Below are positions 1 through 8,168 of a stretch of 64,000 bases of DNA, piece after piece. Within the stretch, counting starts at the first letter, position 1, and every line of letters begins with the position of its first letter. The translations under genes were made by a program, and so were the position numbers. The notes under the pieces are model-generated. The model ran no database searches. It was given only the letters and a program-made list of their open reading frames with translations, and was not told the DNA's origin. The DNA comes from Pectobacterium cacticida (lineage in GTDB: Bacteria > Pseudomonadota > Gammaproteobacteria > Enterobacterales > Enterobacteriaceae). The stretch spans positions 1,550,001 to 1,614,000 of the forward strand of contig NZ_CP133656.1 in NCBI RefSeq assembly GCF_036885195.1. The letters run 5' to 3'.

Positions 1-333
1 GTTTGATTTAGCGCAATTTTGCTGGTACGCAATGAAAATCACTCTCAATCACGGTGCGTTAAACGGGAAAATCTCAGGTCCGGTGGCTACAGCGAGGAAA
101 GGCGGACAACGGTATGGTGAGCTGGCCTTGATGATGGGTCATATGCGATGGCGCTAGCCGACGTTATGTGAGGATGGACTAAACGCAGGCTAACCAGGTT
201 GCGAGATAGTGACGGCAAGGAAGTAATAATTGATTAAAATGAAACACATGCCAAAGCGGGTAACGGATTGTCTGTCTGAATGTCAGGTATGCTGACATAA
301 GAAACACGCAGGTCACGGCTACAGGAGAGAAAG
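1..333. other. Gap upstream of ybjD
   Basis: No gene is visible here. Just before ybjD lies a perfect inverted repeat at 280-298 with 7-bp arms (ATGTCAG/CTGACAT) and a 5-nt spacer. It sits 36 bp ahead of the ybjD start and is a candidate operator or promoter-overlapping site. The rest shows no clear terminator or RNA gene. Confidence 0.5.
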
Positions 334-1995
334 ATGTATTTGGAAAATATTGAAATCCTGGGGTTTCGGGGAATTAATCGTCTATCGCTGACACTGGATG
401 AGAATAACGTACTGCTTGGTGAGAATGCCTGGGGGAAATCCAGCCTGTTGGATGCGCTTTCTCTGCTCTTGTCGCCAATGTTGCCGTTGTATCACTTTAC
501 TAGCCATGATTTTCATTTTACCCCAGGCGATGAGGCGCGTCGGGAAAATCACCTTCAAGTCATTTTTACGTTTTGTGAGATTGCGCCGGGACACCATTTA
601 TCCCCCCGCTATCGTTCACTCAGCCCCGTATGGGTGAAAGGGGAGGCGTCGTGTTATCGCATTTTTTATCGACTGGAAGGCGAGGTGGATGACAGCCAGT
701 CCGTCTTCACCTGGCGTAGTTTTTTGGATGCGGATGGGCACCCGTTGCCATTAAAAGATATCGATGCATTGGCGCGAGAAATTATCCGCCTGCATCCCGT
801 GTTACGCTTACGCGATGCGCGTTTTATGCGCCACATGCGTTCCGGGGAGCTAGCGGCGACGTTAGGTGACAACAATGAAAAGCTTGCCAGACAATTCGAG
901 CAACTGGTGCGTGAGTTAGCGCGTAATCCGCAAAACTTGACGGATAACGCGTTGCGTCAGGGGCTGGTGGCGATGCGCCAACTCCTGGAGCACTATTTTT
1001 CTGAACAAAATGCCGCAGGCTCCGACCTACACCATCGCCGCGCACGGGCGCATAATGGGAAAGCGTGGCGCGCGCTGGACAATATCAACCGATTGATTGC
1101 CGACCCCAAGAGTCGTAGTCGCCGGATTATTCTATTAGCGCTTTTTTCTACATTGTTACAGGCAAAAGGGGCGGTAACCTTAGATCCACATGCTCGCCCG
1201 CTCTTATTGGTGGAAGATCCGGAAACCCGGTTGCACCCGATTATGCTATCTGTGGCGTGGGGGCTGCTGGCGCAGTTACCGCTCCAGAAGGTGACGACAA
1301 CCAATTCGGGAGAACTCTTATCGCTGGTGCCTATCGAGCAGGTATGCCGACTGGTGCGAGAATCTTCTCGGGTGGCGACATACCGCATTGGTCGCCAGGG
1401 CATGAGTGCGGAAGACAGCCGACGTATTGCATTTCACATTCGGATGAACCGTCCTTCTGCTTTGTTCGCCCGCTGTTGGCTATTGGTAGAAGGGGAAACC
1501 GAGGTGTGGATGCTGAATGAATTCGCGCGTCAATGCGGGCATCACTTTGCGGCAGAAGGCGTAAAAGTGATTGAATTTGCCCAATCCGGGCTACGACCAT
1601 TGCTGAGATTTGCGCATCGGATGGGGATTGAATGGCATGTGCTGGTCGATGGTGACGACGCGGGGAAAAAATATGCCGCGACGGCGAAAAGCCTATTGGC
1701 AGAACAAGGAGAGAGTGAACGCGATCATTTGACCGTTTTGCCCGCGGCAGATATGGAGCACTATATGTATCGCGAAGGGTTTAGCCACGTTTATCATCGC
1801 ACAGCGCAGTTGCCGGAAAAGGTACCGCTTTCCATGCACAAAATCATTATTAAGGCGATTCAGCGTTCTTCCAAGCCCGACCTGGCGATTGATGTGGCGA
1901 TGGACGCCGCCGTCAGGGGCCGAGAGGCCATTCCGCTGCTCATTCGTAACATGTTTTCACGTGTTCTGTGGCTGGCTCGCGGGCGCGCGGATTAA
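334..1995 (+). CDS. ybjD: OLD-family ATP-dependent endonuclease-like protein YbjD
   Basis: This 553-residue protein has the two-part layout of the OLD (overcoming lysogenization defect) family: an ABC/SMC-like ATPase followed by a Toprim nuclease domain. A Walker A motif GENAWGKSS is at residues 29-37. A Walker B-like LLLVEDPE is near 290-297. The Toprim signatures LLVEGETE (about 383-390) and DGDDAGK (about 439-445) hold the acidic metal ligands. Length matches E. coli YbjD (about 552). The ATG is preceded by AGGAGAG. OLD proteins are ATP-dependent nucleases, some with anti-phage roles; the physiological role of YbjD itself is not established. It stands alone and converges on cspD across a shared terminator. 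Confidence 0.9.
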   Translation: MYLENIEILGFRGINRLSLTLDENNVLLGENAWGKSSLLDALSLLLSPMLPLYHFTSHDFHFTPGDEARRENHLQVIFTFCEIAPGHHLSPRYRSLSPVWVKGEASCYRIFYRLEGEVDDSQSVFTWRSFLDADGHPLPLKDIDALAREIIRLHPVLRLRDARFMRHMRSGELAATLGDNNEKLARQFEQLVRELARNPQNLTDNALRQGLVAMRQLLEHYFSEQNAAGSDLHHRRARAHNGKAWRALDNINRLIADPKSRSRRIILLALFSTLLQAKGAVTLDPHARPLLLVEDPETRLHPIMLSVAWGLLAQLPLQKVTTTNSGELLSLVPIEQVCRLVRESSRVATYRIGRQGMSAEDSRRIAFHIRMNRPSALFARCWLLVEGETEVWMLNEFARQCGHHFAAEGVKVIEFAQSGLRPLLRFAHRMGIEWHVLVDGDDAGKKYAATAKSLLAEQGESERDHLTVLPAADMEHYMYREGFSHVYHRTAQLPEKVPLSMHKIIIKAIQRSSKPDLAIDVAMDAAVRGREAIPLLIRNMFSRVLWLARGRAD

Positions 1996-2067
1996 GACCC
2001 TGTCCCATTGGGCCATTTACTTGCCAATGATGCCTACTGGGATAGGCTATAAGTGATGGCGCGGCAT

Positions 2068-2103
2068 AAAAAATACCGCTCGATATACTGAACGGTATTT
2101 TTG
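2068..2103. terminator. Bidirectional terminator between ybjD and cspD
   Basis: An inverted repeat with arms AAAAATACCG and CGGTATTTTT and a 14-nt loop lies between two convergent genes. The A-run on one side and T-run on the other give a U-tract on either strand, so it can end both ybjD and cspD transcripts. Confidence 0.75.
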
Positions 2104-2160
2104 CATGGTATTGATTTCGCGCGGTTAGTGTTTTACACGAAGATATAAAAGGTTAGGCGG

Positions 2161-2382
2161 TTAGGCTGTCGCTTCAGCATCGTAGGGTATAATCAGGCAA
2201 GCATGATTGCCTTTCGGCCCTTGATGAACATCGAACTTGACAGTTTGTCCCGCTTTCAACGTGCGGTAACCCTCCATCTGAATGGTCGAGTAGTGCGCGA
2301 AGATATCGTCTCCCCCTCCCGCTGGACAGATAAAACCAAACCCTTTGGCGTTATTGAACCATTTAACAGTACCTGTCTCCAT
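2161..2382 (-). CDS. cspD: Cold-shock-like protein CspD
   Basis: A 73-residue cold-shock-domain protein with both nucleic-acid-binding motifs, RNP1 (KGFGFI) and RNP2 (DIFAHYS). In E. coli CspD is not cold-induced. It accumulates in stationary phase and under starvation, binds single-stranded DNA and inhibits replication. Identity to E. coli CspD is high (remembered length 74), and position next to clpS-clpA is the conserved enterobacterial order. Upstream in its promoter region lies a run of 14-bp tandem repeats (2426-2505), which is unusual and may affect expression. The start ATG at 2382 follows an AGGA at short distance. Confidence 0.95.
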   Translation of the reverse strand: METGTVKWFNNAKGFGFICPAGGGDDIFAHYSTIQMEGYRTLKAGQTVKFDVHQGPKGNHACLIIPYDAEATA

Positions 2383-2902
2383 GCATCAGCATCCTTCGCA
2401 AGAATCTTCTTTTCGTTAAGATGTGGTTATTAAGGCGTCGTTATTAAGACATAGTTGTTAAGGCATAGTTATTTATTAAGGCATAGTTATTAAGGCATAG
2501 TTATTGGGTTACGATGAATATGAACTGATTAAAACTCCATCAATCCACAGTTACACTTTAGAGAAATCGATCCCAGCGTCAAGCGTCACGCCGCAAGGTT
2601 TGAGGAGGAGTTTGTTAAAATTTGATGCCGATAACATTATTGATGAACCACGGTATTGATGAACGCACGAACGTGTTGCGTCGATACGTTATTGGTCATT
2701 GAGCTTGAATTTTGTGTATCAGGAACCATTTCATTCCTCAGGTGGTAAAATAAAAAGCAGACGTGTTACTGTTAATGCAGGGATATCTGTCATATTTCAA
2801 GTCGCGAGCATGTACTGCCTGCCGCTTGATGTGTTTAGCAATCAACAGACTTATGTCGTAGCTGCGATGGCCGCGATGTTTGTTACATGATGTGGATAGA
2901 TA
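2383..2902. other. cspD-clpS divergent intergenic region
   Basis: This 520-bp gap separates two divergently transcribed genes and must contain both promoters. It holds the 14-bp tandem repeats described separately. I see no convincing gene: a 63-codon open frame at 2699-2890 has no ribosome-binding site and no recognisable product. Confidence 0.6.
2426..2505. repeat. 14-bp tandem repeat array upstream of cspD
   Basis: Units of the form GTTATTAAGGCATA follow one another at 2426, 2440, 2454, 2468 and 2486, with a partial sixth copy from 2500. The fourth unit carries a 4-bp insertion (ATTT/TATT). The first three units differ by one to three bases and the last two are the most alike. It starts 44 bp upstream of the cspD start codon, within its promoter or leader. 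Confidence 0.85.
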
Positions 2903-3223
2903 ATGGGAAACAACAGTACGTGGTCACAATCCGAGAACCAGACCGCTGATAAACAGAAAGAAAAATTGCAGCCGCCATCGATGTATAACGTCGTGTTGAA
3001 TAACGATGATTACACCCCGATGGAATTTGTTATTGACGTACTGCAAAAGTTCTTTTCTTATGATATTGAACGTGCCACACAGCTTATGTTAACTGTGCAT
3101 TATCAGGGTAAAGCGATTTGTGGCGTATTCAGCGCTGAAGTGGCTGAAACTAAGGTTGTACAGGTTAATCGTTATGCCAGAGAAAACGAGCATCCGCTGC
3201 TCTGTACGCTGGAAAGAGCCTGA
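2903..3223 (+). CDS. clpS: ClpS, N-degron adaptor of ClpAP
   Basis: ClpS binds proteins with a destabilising N-terminal Leu, Phe, Trp or Tyr and hands them to ClpAP. The 106-residue length equals E. coli ClpS. The residues that clamp the N-terminal amino group and line the pocket are at the same positions as in E. coli: Asp35, Asp36, Met40 and His66. The first 24 residues diverge, as expected for the flexible N-terminal arm. It is followed by clpA after 28 bp, forming a two-gene operon. Downstream aat in this window makes some of the N-degrons that ClpS reads. Confidence 0.97.
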   Translation: MGNNSTWSQSENQTADKQKEKLQPPSMYNVVLNNDDYTPMEFVIDVLQKFFSYDIERATQLMLTVHYQGKAICGVFSAEVAETKVVQVNRYARENEHPLLCTLERA

Positions 3224-3251
3224 AGTCAGGCGATTATGAGGAGAGGTGCCA

Positions 3252-5525
3252 ATGCTCAATCAAGAACTGGAACTCAGTCTCAATATGGCTTTCGCTAAAG
3301 CGCGTGAGCACCGACACGAGTTTATGACCGTGGAGCACCTGCTGTTGGCTCTGCTTAGTAATCCTGCCGCCCGCGAAGCATTGGAAGCATGTGCTGTCGA
3401 TTTAACCGCGCTGCGTCAGGAACTGGAAACGTTTATTGAGCAGACCACTCCAACGTTGCCGCAAAGTGACAGCGAGAGAGAAACCCAGCCAACGCTGAGT
3501 TTCCAACGTGTACTACAGCGTGCTGTCTTCCATGTGCAGTCTTCTGGTCGCAGCGAGGTATCCGGCGCTAATGTCTTGGTCGCGATTTTTAGCGAGCAGG
3601 AATCTCAAGCCGCCTATCTGTTGCGCAAACATGACGTTAGTCGTTTAGATATTGTGAACTTTATTTCGCACGGGACACGTAAAGAAGAAACCGATCGGGC
3701 CGCAAACCCCGACAATACCGCCAATGAAGAGCAGGCCGGAGGGGAAGAGCGAATGGAGAACTTCACCACCAATCTGAATCAATTGGCGCGCGTCGGCGGT
3801 ATCGACCCTCTCATTGGGCGAGATAAAGAACTGGAACGTACCATTCAGGTATTGTGCCGTCGCCGTAAAAATAATCCCTTGCTGGTCGGCGAGTCTGGCG
3901 TCGGTAAAACCGCGATTGCTGAAGGGCTGGCCTGGCGTATTGTGCAGGGCGATGTACCGGAGGTGATGGCGGAATGTACGCTGTACTCGTTGGACATTGG
4001 TGCGTTGCTGGCGGGCACGAAGTATCGTGGCGACTTTGAGAAGCGTTTTAAGGCGTTACTGAAACAGCTTGAGCAGGATAAAAACAGTATCCTGTTTATT
4101 GATGAAATTCATACGATTATTGGTGCTGGCGCGGCGTCCGGTGGTCAGGTCGACGCGGCTAATCTGATTAAACCGTTGCTTTCCAGCGGCAAGATTCGCG
4201 TCATTGGCTCGACTACCTATCAGGAATTCAGCAATATTTTTGAGAAGGATAGGGCGCTGGCGCGCCGTTTCCAGAAGATCGACATCACGGAACCGAGTCT
4301 GGAAGAAACCATACAAATCATTAATGGGCTCAAGCCGAAATACGAAGCTCACCATGATGTTCGCTATACGTCGAAAGCAGTGCGTGCGGCGGTAGAATTG
4401 GCGGTGAAGTATATTAACGACCGTCATCTGCCGGACAAAGCGATTGATGTGATCGACGAAGCGGGCGCGCGTAGCCGCCTGATGCCGGCAAGTAAACGCA
4501 AGAAAACGGTTAATGTGAGCGATATCGAATCGGTGGTTGCCCGTATTGCCCGTATTCCAGAAAAAACGGTTTCTGCCAGCGATCGTGATGTGCTGAAGAA
4601 CCTCAGCAATCGTCTGAAAATGCTGGTATTTGGGCAGGATAAAGCCATTGAGGCGCTGTCCGAGTCTATCAAAATGAGCCGTGCTGGGCTGGGGCAAGAG
4701 CGTAAACCTGTGGGATCTTTCCTGTTTGCCGGTCCAACAGGTGTGGGAAAGACCGAAGTGACATTACAGTTAGCAAAAGCACTGGATATTGAACTATTAC
4801 GCTTTGATATGTCCGAATACATGGAACGCCATACGGTTAGCCGTTTAATTGGCGCCCCTCCGGGCTATGTCGGCTACGATCAAGGTGGCCTGTTAACGGA
4901 TGCCGTCATTAAGCATCCTCATGCCGTGTTGTTACTTGATGAGATTGAAAAGGCACATCCTGACGTCTTTAATCTGTTATTGCAGGTGATGGATAACGGA
5001 ACGTTGACGGATAATAACGGCCGTAAAGCCGATTTCCGTAATGTCATTGTCGTTATGACGACCAATGCGGGCGTACAGGAAACACAGCGTAAAAGTATCG
5101 GGATTATCCATCAGGACAACAGTAGTGATGCGATGGAAGAGATCAAAAAGGTATTTACGCCCGAGTTCCGTAACCGTCTGGATGGCGTCATCTGGTTCAA
5201 TCACTTGTCGACCGATGTCATTCAACAAGTCGTCGATAAGTTTATCGTAGAACTTCAGGCGCAGTTGGATGCGAAAGGCGTGTCGCTGGAGGTCAGTGAA
5301 GAGGCGCGTAATTGGCTGGCAGAAAAAGGCTACGACAAAGCGATGGGCGCGCGTCCGATGGCGCGTGTGATGCAGGAGAGCCTCAAGAAACCGCTCGCTA
5401 ACGAGCTGCTATTCGGTTCGCTGGTTGATGGCGGCGCGGTCACCGTAGATTTGGACAAGAAGACGCAGCAACTCACATATGGCTTTCAAAGCGCCCAGAA
5501 ACGCAAAGCGGAAAGCGTTAATTAA
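3252..5525 (+). CDS. clpA: ClpA, ATPase subunit of ClpAP protease
   Basis: ClpA is a hexameric AAA+ unfoldase that feeds substrates to ClpP. The 757-residue protein has an N-terminal Clp_N domain (about 1-145), a first AAA+ module with Walker A GESGVGKT near 214-221, and a second with GPTGVGKT near 495-502. I chose ATG at 3252 because the protein then begins MLNQELELSLNMAF as in E. coli, and GAGGAGAGG lies just upstream; a GTG at 3246 is in frame but would be out of register. A strong intrinsic terminator follows. No tRNA-Ser gene follows clpA, in contrast to E. coli. Confidence 0.98.
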   Translation: MLNQELELSLNMAFAKAREHRHEFMTVEHLLLALLSNPAAREALEACAVDLTALRQELETFIEQTTPTLPQSDSERETQPTLSFQRVLQRAVFHVQSSGRSEVSGANVLVAIFSEQESQAAYLLRKHDVSRLDIVNFISHGTRKEETDRAANPDNTANEEQAGGEERMENFTTNLNQLARVGGIDPLIGRDKELERTIQVLCRRRKNNPLLVGESGVGKTAIAEGLAWRIVQGDVPEVMAECTLYSLDIGALLAGTKYRGDFEKRFKALLKQLEQDKNSILFIDEIHTIIGAGAASGGQVDAANLIKPLLSSGKIRVIGSTTYQEFSNIFEKDRALARRFQKIDITEPSLEETIQIINGLKPKYEAHHDVRYTSKAVRAAVELAVKYINDRHLPDKAIDVIDEAGARSRLMPASKRKKTVNVSDIESVVARIARIPEKTVSASDRDVLKNLSNRLKMLVFGQDKAIEALSESIKMSRAGLGQERKPVGSFLFAGPTGVGKTEVTLQLAKALDIELLRFDMSEYMERHTVSRLIGAPPGYVGYDQGGLLTDAVIKHPHAVLLLDEIEKAHPDVFNLLLQVMDNGTLTDNNGRKADFRNVIVVMTTNAGVQETQRKSIGIIHQDNSSDAMEEIKKVFTPEFRNRLDGVIWFNHLSTDVIQQVVDKFIVELQAQLDAKGVSLEVSEEARNWLAEKGYDKAMGARPMARVMQESLKKPLANELLFGSLVDGGAVTVDLDKKTQQLTYGFQSAQKRKAESVN

Positions 5526-5547
5526 TCAATACGTGTGTTATTTAGGA

Positions 5548-5572
5548 GGGATGCTAAGGCATCCCTTTTTTA
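5548..5572 (+). terminator. clpA intrinsic terminator
   Basis: Stem GGGATGC/GCATCCC (5548-5554 and 5559-5565) with a 4-nt loop is followed by a run of Ts. It lies 23 bp past the clpA stop. Confidence 0.9.
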
Positions 5573-5652
5573 TTGGGTCGTAGACTGACCTTGGTGCGCT
5601 ATTTTGCATTATGGCCCAGTTAAAAACACGATTCTTGGATCTTTTCGGATAG

Positions 5653-5676
5653 GCCAAGATTTTGCACAATCTTGGC
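5653..5676. promoter_or_regulatory. Perfect 9-bp inverted repeat, candidate operator
   Basis: Arms GCCAAGATT and AATCTTGGC are separated by TTGCAC. It lies 85 bp upstream of the AhpD-like gene at 5761 and has no T-run, so an operator is more likely than a terminator. The cognate regulator is unknown. Confidence 0.5.
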
Positions 5677-5760
5677 TACCGAGCTGCCAGCCCTGTTACG
5701 CGTTACTCGATATATGGCTGTCTCTCTTCGCCTTAACCCTATCCCATTTTGGAGTGAACG

Positions 5761-6240
5761 ATGAGCCAACGTCTTGATTACTACAGCAAGTCTCCCGAGG
5801 CTGCCAAGAAATATATGGAGTTCAATAACATTCTGCACAAGAGACCCTTTCTGGCTGAAATAGGCCATCTGGTTACGCTGCGTGCCTCTCAGCTTAACGG
5901 CTGTGCATTTTGCGTTGATATGCACGTTAAAGAAGCCAAGATTCATGGGGAGCGCGAACTACGTCAGCATCATGTGGCTGTCTGGCGTGAATCACCGCTT
6001 TTCTCCCCGCGCGAGCGTGCCGCGCTTGAGTGGACAGAAGTATTGACCCATCTTCCGCCGCACGGCGTACCGGACGAGGTGTTTACGCGCGTTCGCGAAC
6101 AGCTGTCAGAAGAAGATCTGGCTGACTTATCTTTCATGATTATCGCGATTAATGGCTGGAATCGTTTGGGCGTCGCGTTTCAGGTCGTTCCCGGCTCCGC
6201 AGATAAGTTGTACGGTCTGGAAAAAGCCAATCTGCGCTAA
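5761..6240 (+). CDS. AhpD-like carboxymuconolactone decarboxylase-family protein
   Basis: This 159-residue protein belongs to the carboxymuconolactone decarboxylase/AhpD fold. It carries the redox signature C-x-x-C-x-x-x-H as Cys48, Cys51 and His55 with an upstream glutamate near residue 33. That is the AhpD arrangement of alkylhydroperoxidase-active members, not the decarboxylase type. A role in peroxide reduction is therefore possible, but no substrate can be named. ATG is preceded by TTGGAGTG. Its stop codon directly abuts the stop codon of the convergent MocR-type regulator. The pair occupies the place of serW in E. coli. Confidence 0.8.
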   Translation: MSQRLDYYSKSPEAAKKYMEFNNILHKRPFLAEIGHLVTLRASQLNGCAFCVDMHVKEAKIHGERELRQHHVAVWRESPLFSPRERAALEWTEVLTHLPPHGVPDEVFTRVREQLSEEDLADLSFMIIAINGWNRLGVAFQVVPGSADKLYGLEKANLR

Positions 6241-7704
6241 CTAACGCCCGTGCTGTTCAAGCTCGGTCAGAATCAATGTAGCCAGCCGCTCTGGTTCTGC
6301 CACCGTGGCGCAGTTGGTGAAACTGGCGAGTAGTGCGTTGTCACCGTTTCCTGAGACAGCCCAACGTGATAGCGGCTGAACCGCAATCCCTTGAGCCAGC
6401 AAGCGGTCGGCAAGTCGTCGATCGCTTATGTTATCCGGCAGGCGTAACACTAAATGCATGCCGCCCGGCTGCGTGTCGATGTGTATGTGGTTCCCCAAAA
6501 TACCTTGTAGCGCAGCGATGGTGGCGGAGCGACGTTCTGCATAAAGGCGTCGTGTGCGCTGAATGTGCCGGGCAAAATGGCCTTCAGCGATGAAGCTGGC
6601 AACGATAGACTGCGTCATGGTTGGCGATGCGGAAGCGAAGAAAATTCGGCTGATATGTTCAAAGGTGGCAATCTGCGCCTGTGGTACAACCAAATAAGCC
6701 AACCGAATCCCCGGAAATAACACCTTGCTGAAGGTGCCCGCATACAGAACTCGCCCATGACGATCCAGACTGGCCAGCGCGGGAAGTGGGCGGCTGACGT
6801 AGCGATATTCCCCATCATAATCATCCTCTACTATCCAGGCATTCTGCTCGGTTGCCCACTGCAATAATGCCTGTCGCCGAGGAAGCGGCAACGACATCGA
6901 CAAGGGGCTTTGATGCGCGGGCGTGACAACGGCCATACTGGCATCATTCGCCAGCGCGATACCGCGCTCCACGTTGAGCCCTTCACGATCGACGGTGACC
7001 GGAACCGGACATAACCCAGACTGTGATAGCAACTGGCGAGTAGGGGGATAGCCGGGATCTTCAACCCAGACGCGCTGCCCGGACTTCAGCAAGGCCAGAA
7101 CGGCGAGTTGTAAATTGGTGCGCCAACCTGAGGTGATGAATACCTGACTGGCGGTACAGTCAATTCCACGCGCCACTTGCAGATAAGAGGCGATGGCGTT
7201 TCTCAGCGCTGGCAAGCCATAAGGTGCGGGGTAATCCCAATCCGGTAACTGCATGCTGCGAAGATAGCGTGCGCCCAGTCGAGCCCATAGCTTGCGCGGG
7301 AAGGCGTCAAAAGCGGGAACGCCCATTTGAAAAGGCAACAGTTGCGATGGATGCCACAGTATGTTTTGTTCATCGTCTGGCGCTGAGGGGGATACCGTCG
7401 CATCGGTAACGGAAGTTGGTGCTAAGGGCAAATCGGGACTCACCAGCGTGCCTGCTTGCCCACGTGCCTGCAAATAACCTTCGGCAATCAGCAACGAGTA
7501 AGCCTGTTCTATCGTTCCGCGTGCGACGCCAAGCTCTTTCGCCAGCATACGTGCGGAAGGCAGGCGGTCACCCGGTGACAATAGGCCTGTGCTGATAGCC
7601 CGACGCACTCGTTCGTAAAGCTGACGATAGAGCGGCGTACTCTCCTGAAAGGAAAGAGGGGAAAATAGGGGAGAGTCAGGTTTCATATAGGGAATCCATG
7701 ACAA
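6241..7704 (-). CDS. MocR/GabR-type regulator (GntR HTH plus aminotransferase domain)
   Basis: The 487-residue protein has a winged GntR-type helix-turn-helix (about 24-88) joined to a class I aminotransferase fold. The pyridoxal-phosphate lysine is Lys327 in GTFSKVLFPG, and DDYDGEYR and the SGWRTNLQ segment are also conserved. MocR regulators such as GabR, PdxR and TauR bind PLP as an effector and usually control an adjacent or divergent metabolic gene. Here the only close partner is the convergent AhpD-like gene, so the target is unclear. The start is uncertain: ATG at 7704 or in-frame ATG at 7686; neither has a strong ribosome-binding site. Confidence 0.85.
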   Translation of the reverse strand: MSWIPYMKPDSPLFSPLSFQESTPLYRQLYERVRRAISTGLLSPGDRLPSARMLAKELGVARGTIEQAYSLLIAEGYLQARGQAGTLVSPDLPLAPTSVTDATVSPSAPDDEQNILWHPSQLLPFQMGVPAFDAFPRKLWARLGARYLRSMQLPDWDYPAPYGLPALRNAIASYLQVARGIDCTASQVFITSGWRTNLQLAVLALLKSGQRVWVEDPGYPPTRQLLSQSGLCPVPVTVDREGLNVERGIALANDASMAVVTPAHQSPLSMSLPLPRRQALLQWATEQNAWIVEDDYDGEYRYVSRPLPALASLDRHGRVLYAGTFSKVLFPGIRLAYLVVPQAQIATFEHISRIFFASASPTMTQSIVASFIAEGHFARHIQRTRRLYAERRSATIAALQGILGNHIHIDTQPGGMHLVLRLPDNISDRRLADRLLAQGIAVQPLSRWAVSGNGDNALLASFTNCATVAEPERLATLILTELEQHGR

Positions 7705-7740
7705 GCGGGTTGTTGAGCTTAAACAGTTGGCCCCAAAAAA

Positions 7741-7783
7741 CTGTTTTTAAAAAACAAAAGCCCTCGCCATGAAGGGAAGGGCT
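7741..7783 (-). terminator. infA terminator
   Basis: On the minus strand, arms AGCCCT (7783-7778) and AGGGCT (7764-7759) are followed by TTTTGTTTTTT. It lies about 55 bp beyond the infA stop. Confidence 0.8.
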
Positions 7784-7836
7784 GGGGAGGGAGTCACATC
7801 CTCATATATCGCTGTGATCAGCGATGAGTAAACCGG

Positions 7837-8055
7837 TTAACGGCTACGGAAGACAATGCGGCCTTTACTCAGGTCGTACGGGGTTAATTCTACAGTAACT
7901 TTGTCACCCGTCAGGATGCGGATATAGTTTTTACGCATTTTACCGGAGATATGAGCGGTAACCACGTGCCCGTTTTCCAACTCAACACGGAACATGGTGT
8001 TAGGCAGCGTATCAAGCACAGTGCCTTGCATTTCAATATTGTCTTCTTTGGCCAT
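7837..8055 (-). CDS. infA: Translation initiation factor IF-1
   Basis: A 72-residue S1/OB-fold protein virtually identical to E. coli IF-1 (MAKEDNIEMQG at the start, KGRIVFRSR at the end). It binds the ribosomal A site of the 30S subunit during initiation. It is transcribed separately from aat, which lies 113 bp upstream on the same strand, and has its own terminator. Confidence 0.99.
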   Translation of the reverse strand: MAKEDNIEMQGTVLDTLPNTMFRVELENGHVVTAHISGKMRKNYIRILTGDKVTVELTPYDLSKGRIVFRSR

Positions 8056-8168
8056 CGAATCCTCTAGGTCTAACTACCTTTATTTTTTAACCGCAAGATA
8101 ATGCCGAAAAACCGGCATTATGTAAAGAAGCGTTCACGTTTAGGGCATTATTTACCCGCTATGCTCGA

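Noticed and set aside
28..46. Fur-box-like sequence (13 of 19 matches by eye)
   Set aside because: Six mismatches include one outer end entirely, and no iron gene is next to it in the window. It may belong to a gene upstream of the window, so I left it out.
2426..2505. Reading the 14-bp repeats as a CRISPR array
   Set aside because: The units abut one another with no spacers, and no cas gene is present.
2699..2890. 63-codon frame upstream of clpS
   Set aside because: No ribosome-binding site and no similarity to a known small protein; it is likely part of the clpS leader.
4056..4697. 213-codon minus-strand frame inside clpA
   Set aside because: Antisense to the conserved first AAA+ domain of ClpA, with no recognisable product.
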